Source: Hyphomicrobiales bacterium
Lineage (GTDB): Bacteria; Pseudomonadota; Alphaproteobacteria; Rhizobiales; Xanthobacteraceae
Direction: 5' to 3'
Assembly (NCBI GenBank): GCA_009377695.1
Contig: WHTP01000014.1
Coordinates: 1 to 64,000, forward strand
Length of the DNA stretch: 64,000 nucleotides
Made by a program: the position numbers and the translations under genes. Below the pieces are notes generated by a model, which searched no databases, was not told the origin of the DNA, and saw only the letters and a program-made list of their open reading frames with translations. The first letter of the stretch is position 1; each line of letters begins with the position of its first letter. This document shows, in pieces, positions 60,990 to 64,000 of this stretch.

Positions 60990-62840
60990 ATGACAGTGAG
61001 GAAAGCCGACGGTCCGCTTGCTATCGAAGATTATGCCCTGATTGGCGATTGTAGGACCGCTGCCCTTGTTGGGCGCAATGGGGCCATCGACTGGTTATGC
61101 TGGCCACGCTTCGATAGCGAGGCTTGCTTCGCGGCTCTGCTTGGCACGTCCGAACACGGGCGCTGGCAGATCTGTCCAGCGGACCCTGCGCCGCGTGTCA
61201 CACGCAGCTACCGCGACAGCACCATGGTGCTGGAAACTGTTTTTAATACCAAAGACGGCTGTGTCGCGCTGATCGACTTCATGCCCACGGGGCAGAGCAG
61301 TTCATCGCTGATCCGCATCGTCGAAGGGCGCTCCGGTCAGGTTGCGATGCAAATGGAGATGAAGCTGCGCTTCGACTACGGCAGGTCGGTACCTTGGGTC
61401 ACAAGGCTTGAGGACAACTGTGGCCTCAGCGCCGTTGCCGGACCGAACAAAGTGGTCCTGCGGACGTCGATCGATCTGCGCGGTGAAGATCTCGCAACAA
61501 AGGCTGAATTCAATGTGTCTGCCGGCCAGTCTGTGGCCTTCGTGATGACTTACGGCCCTTCGCATCTGCCCGCGCCTGCAGCCCTCGAGTGGCGCTCCAC
61601 GCTTGCAACGACCGAAGGCTTCTGGCGCAGTTGGTGTGCAAAAAGTACTTACAACGGCCCATGGAAAGCCGCGGTGCAACGGTCGCTCCTGACATTGAAG
61701 GCGTTGAGCTACGCAGAAACCGGTGGCTTCGTCGCGGCGCCCACCACATCGCTGCCGGAGCAACTGGGCGGCCCGCGCAATTGGGATTACCGCTATTGCT
61801 GGCTCAGAGACGCCACCATGACGTTGATGGCGATGATGTCCGCGGGGTATTTCGAAGAGGCGCGCGCCTGGCGCGACTGGCTGTTGCGAAGTGCGGCCGG
61901 CAGTCCCGATCAGACACAGATCATGTATGGTCTTGCAGGCGAACGCCAGCTGAACGAATGGGTGGTATCGTGGTTGCCCGGCTACGAAAAGTCATCCCCG
62001 GTGCGTATCGGCAACGCGGCATCCGATCAACTCCAGCTTGATGTCTTTGGCGAACTTGTCGATGCCCTGTTCCAGGCCCGCAAACATGGGTTGGCGCCCG
62101 CACCCTCGGGCTGGGCTCTCCAGCAAACGCTGATCGAGCACTTGGAGAAAATTTGGGTTTTGCCTGATGAAGGCATGTGGGAAGTTCGAGGTGGACCGCA
62201 GCATTTCACCTTTTCCAAGGTGATGGCATGGGTCGCGCTTGATCGAACATTGCGCGACGCGGAGCGGTTCAAGTTGGAAGGGCCGCTCGACCGCTGGCGG
62301 CAACTTCGAGACGAGATGCATGCCAAAATTTGCGCGCAAGGGTTTGATTCAAGCCGCAATACGTTTACGCAAAGCTTCGGCAGCAGCGATCTCGATGCCA
62401 ATCTGCTGCTGATCCCCGTTATGGGCTTCCTGCCGGCGGACGATCCGCGCGTGCGCGGGACAGTGGCGGCCATTGAGCGCGAATTGCTCGTTGATGGTCT
62501 TGTTCTGCGCTATCGGACAAAGACTGATGTGGATGGGCTGCCGCCGGGTGAGGGGGCTTTTCTGCCGTGCAGCTTCTGGCTCGCTGACACCTACGCGTTG
62601 CAGAAGCGCGACGCCGAAGCACGCGCGTTGTTTGAACGCCTGCTATCGCTGAGCAACGACGTCGGGCTGCTCGCGGAAGAGTATGACTCTCAGGCGAAGC
62701 GGCTGGTGGGCAATTTTCCGCAGGCGTTCTCGCATCTCGCCCTCATCGGGACTGCCTTGAATCTGCACGATGTCGGCCCCGCACAACAGCGCGCGCAAGG
62801 AGCGCCACCTGCGGTGCAAAGCAACGGTATCTCAACCTGA
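60990..62840 (+). CDS. Glycoside hydrolase family 15 protein (glucoamylase/trehalase-like)
   Basis: 616 residues from ATG 60990 (MTVRKADGPLAIEDYALIGD). N-terminal super-beta-sandwich about 1-230 with GRNGAIDWLCWPRFDSEACF; (alpha/alpha)6 barrel about 240-600. The family hallmark NWDYRYCWLRDATMTL is at about 275-290, and the catalytic general base is expected in LLAEEYDSQAKRLVGNFPQA. Proteins of this type from bacteria act on alpha-glucosides such as trehalose or maltooligosaccharides in the cytoplasm (no signal peptide). It is followed closely by SDR and GMC genes. Confidence 0.93.
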   Translation: MTVRKADGPLAIEDYALIGDCRTAALVGRNGAIDWLCWPRFDSEACFAALLGTSEHGRWQICPADPAPRVTRSYRDSTMVLETVFNTKDGCVALIDFMPTGQSSSSLIRIVEGRSGQVAMQMEMKLRFDYGRSVPWVTRLEDNCGLSAVAGPNKVVLRTSIDLRGEDLATKAEFNVSAGQSVAFVMTYGPSHLPAPAALEWRSTLATTEGFWRSWCAKSTYNGPWKAAVQRSLLTLKALSYAETGGFVAAPTTSLPEQLGGPRNWDYRYCWLRDATMTLMAMMSAGYFEEARAWRDWLLRSAAGSPDQTQIMYGLAGERQLNEWVVSWLPGYEKSSPVRIGNAASDQLQLDVFGELVDALFQARKHGLAPAPSGWALQQTLIEHLEKIWVLPDEGMWEVRGGPQHFTFSKVMAWVALDRTLRDAERFKLEGPLDRWRQLRDEMHAKICAQGFDSSRNTFTQSFGSSDLDANLLLIPVMGFLPADDPRVRGTVAAIERELLVDGLVLRYRTKTDVDGLPPGEGAFLPCSFWLADTYALQKRDAEARALFERLLSLSNDVGLLAEEYDSQAKRLVGNFPQAFSHLALIGTALNLHDVGPAQQRAQGAPPAVQSNGIST

Positions 62841-62857
62841 TCATCGAGGAAAAGATC

Positions 62858-63625
62858 ATGGCCTTGGAGAATAAGGTGGCGATCGTCACCGGCGGCAATA
62901 GCGGGATCGGTGAGGCGATCGTCCTCGAACTGGCCCGGCAGGGCGCTAGAATCGTTATCGATTACCTTTTTGATCCGGCGATGACCGAGACAATCGAGAA
63001 GCAGATCACGAAGCTCGGCGGCCAGTCTATCGGCGTCGAGGCCGATGTCAGCAAACTCGCCGACCTGCAGAAGCTTGCGGACGCAGCGGTGAGCAGGTTC
63101 GGCCGCCTGGACATCATGGTGAACAATGCCGGTATTGAAACGCGCACCTCGATCCTCGACACGACCGAGGCTCAGTACGACAAGGTGATGGATGTCAATC
63201 TCAAGAGCGCGTTCTTCGGCACGCAAATCGCAGCCAGCCAGATGATCAAGCAAGGTGGCGGCGGTCGCATCATCAACATCACATCGGTTCACGAGGACTG
63301 GCCAATGCCCGGCAATACCGCCTATTGCCTCGCCAAAGGCGGCATGCGGATGCTCACGCGCACTGCCGGTCTCGAGCTCGCTCCCCACAAGATCCTTGTC
63401 GTCGGGGTAGGTCCGGGTGCGGTTGCGACGCCGATCAATCTCAGTACAATGAATGATCCGGCCAAGCTTGCGCATTTGGACGCCGCCATCCCGCTGGGGC
63501 GCATGGCGCGCCCCGAAGAGATTGCCAGTGTGGTCGGCTTCCTCGCCGGAGACGGCGCGAGCTATCTCACCGCGACCACCATTTTCGCGGATGGCGGTAT
63601 CATGCACAGCAGCATCGGTCTCTAG
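62858..63625 (+). CDS. Short-chain dehydrogenase/reductase (glucose 1-dehydrogenase-like)
   Basis: 255 residues; GAGGAAA before the ATG, 17 bp after the GH15 stop. Classical SDR: TGGNSGIG (11-18), NNAG (89-92), catalytic Ser143, Tyr156 and Lys160 (YCLAK), and the closing FADGGIMH. Glucose 1-dehydrogenase-type SDRs oxidise sugars with NAD(P). With the GH15 enzyme upstream it may oxidise glucose released from a glucoside, and the GMC enzyme downstream may act on the same pool. Confidence 0.92.
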   Translation: MALENKVAIVTGGNSGIGEAIVLELARQGARIVIDYLFDPAMTETIEKQITKLGGQSIGVEADVSKLADLQKLADAAVSRFGRLDIMVNNAGIETRTSILDTTEAQYDKVMDVNLKSAFFGTQIAASQMIKQGGGGRIINITSVHEDWPMPGNTAYCLAKGGMRMLTRTAGLELAPHKILVVGVGPGAVATPINLSTMNDPAKLAHLDAAIPLGRMARPEEIASVVGFLAGDGASYLTATTIFADGGIMHSSIGL

Positions 63626-63635
63626 CGGAGCGGGC

Positions 63636-64000
63636 ATGGACAAGCGCTTCGACGTCATCATCGTCGGCAGCGGCGCAGGCGGCGGCACTCTCGCGCGGCA
63701 GCTCGCGCCCTCGGGGAAGAGCATCCTGATTCTCGAGCGCGGCGACTGGCTCAAGCGCGAGGCGCAAAACTGGGATGCGGCGGCGGTCTTCGAGCAGAAC
63801 CGCTACGTCTCACCCGACACATGGTACGATCGCGATGGCCGGGCGTTTCAGCCGCAGGTGCATTATTTCGTCGGTGGGGCGACCAAGATGTTCGGCGCCG
63901 CGCTGTATCGCCTCCGGCAGCAGGATTTCGGCGAGTTGCGGCATCACGACGGGATTTCTCCCGCCTGGCCGATAGCTTACGACGAGCTGGAACCGTATTA
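63636..64000 (+). CDS. GMC-family FAD oxidoreductase, N-terminal part
   Basis: Opens at ATG 63636 and runs off the window end (121 codons). The Rossmann FAD motif is FDVIIVGSGAGGGTLARQLA, followed by KSILILERG with the ribose-binding Glu and, further on, VHYFVGGATKMFGAALYRLR, the GMC signature region. GMC enzymes oxidise alcohols, sugars or choline. It is third in a likely operon after GH15 and SDR (10 bp gap). Whether a cytochrome-linked gluconate/sorbosone-type enzyme is meant cannot be told from this part. Confidence 0.88.
   Translation, partial: MDKRFDVIIVGSGAGGGTLARQLAPSGKSILILERGDWLKREAQNWDAAAVFEQNRYVSPDTWYDRDGRAFQPQVHYFVGGATKMFGAALYRLRQQDFGELRHHDGISPAWPIAYDELEPY

Overview
The window is a GC-rich stretch of an alphaproteobacterial chromosome, most likely Hyphomicrobiales (Bradyrhizobium/Xanthobacteraceae-like). 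Grounds: the split cytochrome c maturation run ccmI-ccmE-ccmF-ccmH followed by degP, a response regulator, a sensor kinase and glnE; a PleC-like PAS kinase; five orphan tripartite-tricarboxylate (Bug/TctC) solute receptors; and the dispersed CATGATC...GATCATG palindromes common in that order. No rRNA, tRNA, CRISPR array or intact insertion sequence was seen.

Layout. 1-11.9 kb: the tail of a YcgN-like gene; two paralogous DHA2 drug-efflux pumps on either side of a HicA/DUF1902 toxin-antitoxin pair; DedA; a GFA-like protein; an ABC-2 exporter; small membrane and secreted proteins; a trypsin-like protease. 12.1-17.1 kb: PepSY protein, response regulator and kinase, then two envelope proteins and a conserved hypothetical. 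17.2-29.7 kb: the ccm run, interrupted by a DUF559 nuclease cassette and by a hairpin pair, then degP, a two-component pair and glnE. 29.9-31.8 kb: a frameshifted cyclase-fold protein of lower GC and a TctC receptor. 31.9-43.9 kb: PleC-like kinase, pepN, TctC, a glycosyltransferase-like protein, a TonB siderophore receptor and a CDF metal exporter with three C-terminal dimerisation-like domains. 44.0-48.8 kb: an HTH regulator/SRPBCC pair (both frameshifted) and a DUF937/OmpA envelope cluster. 49.4-60.4 kb: a likely xenobiotic or halo-organic catabolic region (tandem OsmC, three TctC receptors, TetR, haloacid-dehalogenase-like HAD, two GSTs, a reductive-dehalogenase-like Fe-S protein, a peroxiredoxin-like protein, an LLM flavin monooxygenase). 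A shared palindromic operator occurs upstream of the TetR gene and upstream of the OsmC-TctC pair. 61-64 kb: GH15 glucoamylase/trehalase-like, SDR dehydrogenase and the start of a GMC oxidoreductase.

The most unusual content is structural DNA. First, a family of paired hairpin elements sits at five loci, with fragments elsewhere. Each hairpin has a CTAGTG...CACTAG outer stem and a 15-16 bp core that covaries between arms. A TT-type bulge always faces a 13-17 nt linker. One pair ends on the base before the ccmH start codon. Second, a DUF559 nuclease gene is bracketed by inverted REP-like repeats inside the ccm operon, and an apparently empty version of the same repeat pair lies at 432-586. Third, three genes are each interrupted by one base in a homopolymer, which suggests consensus error or recent decay.
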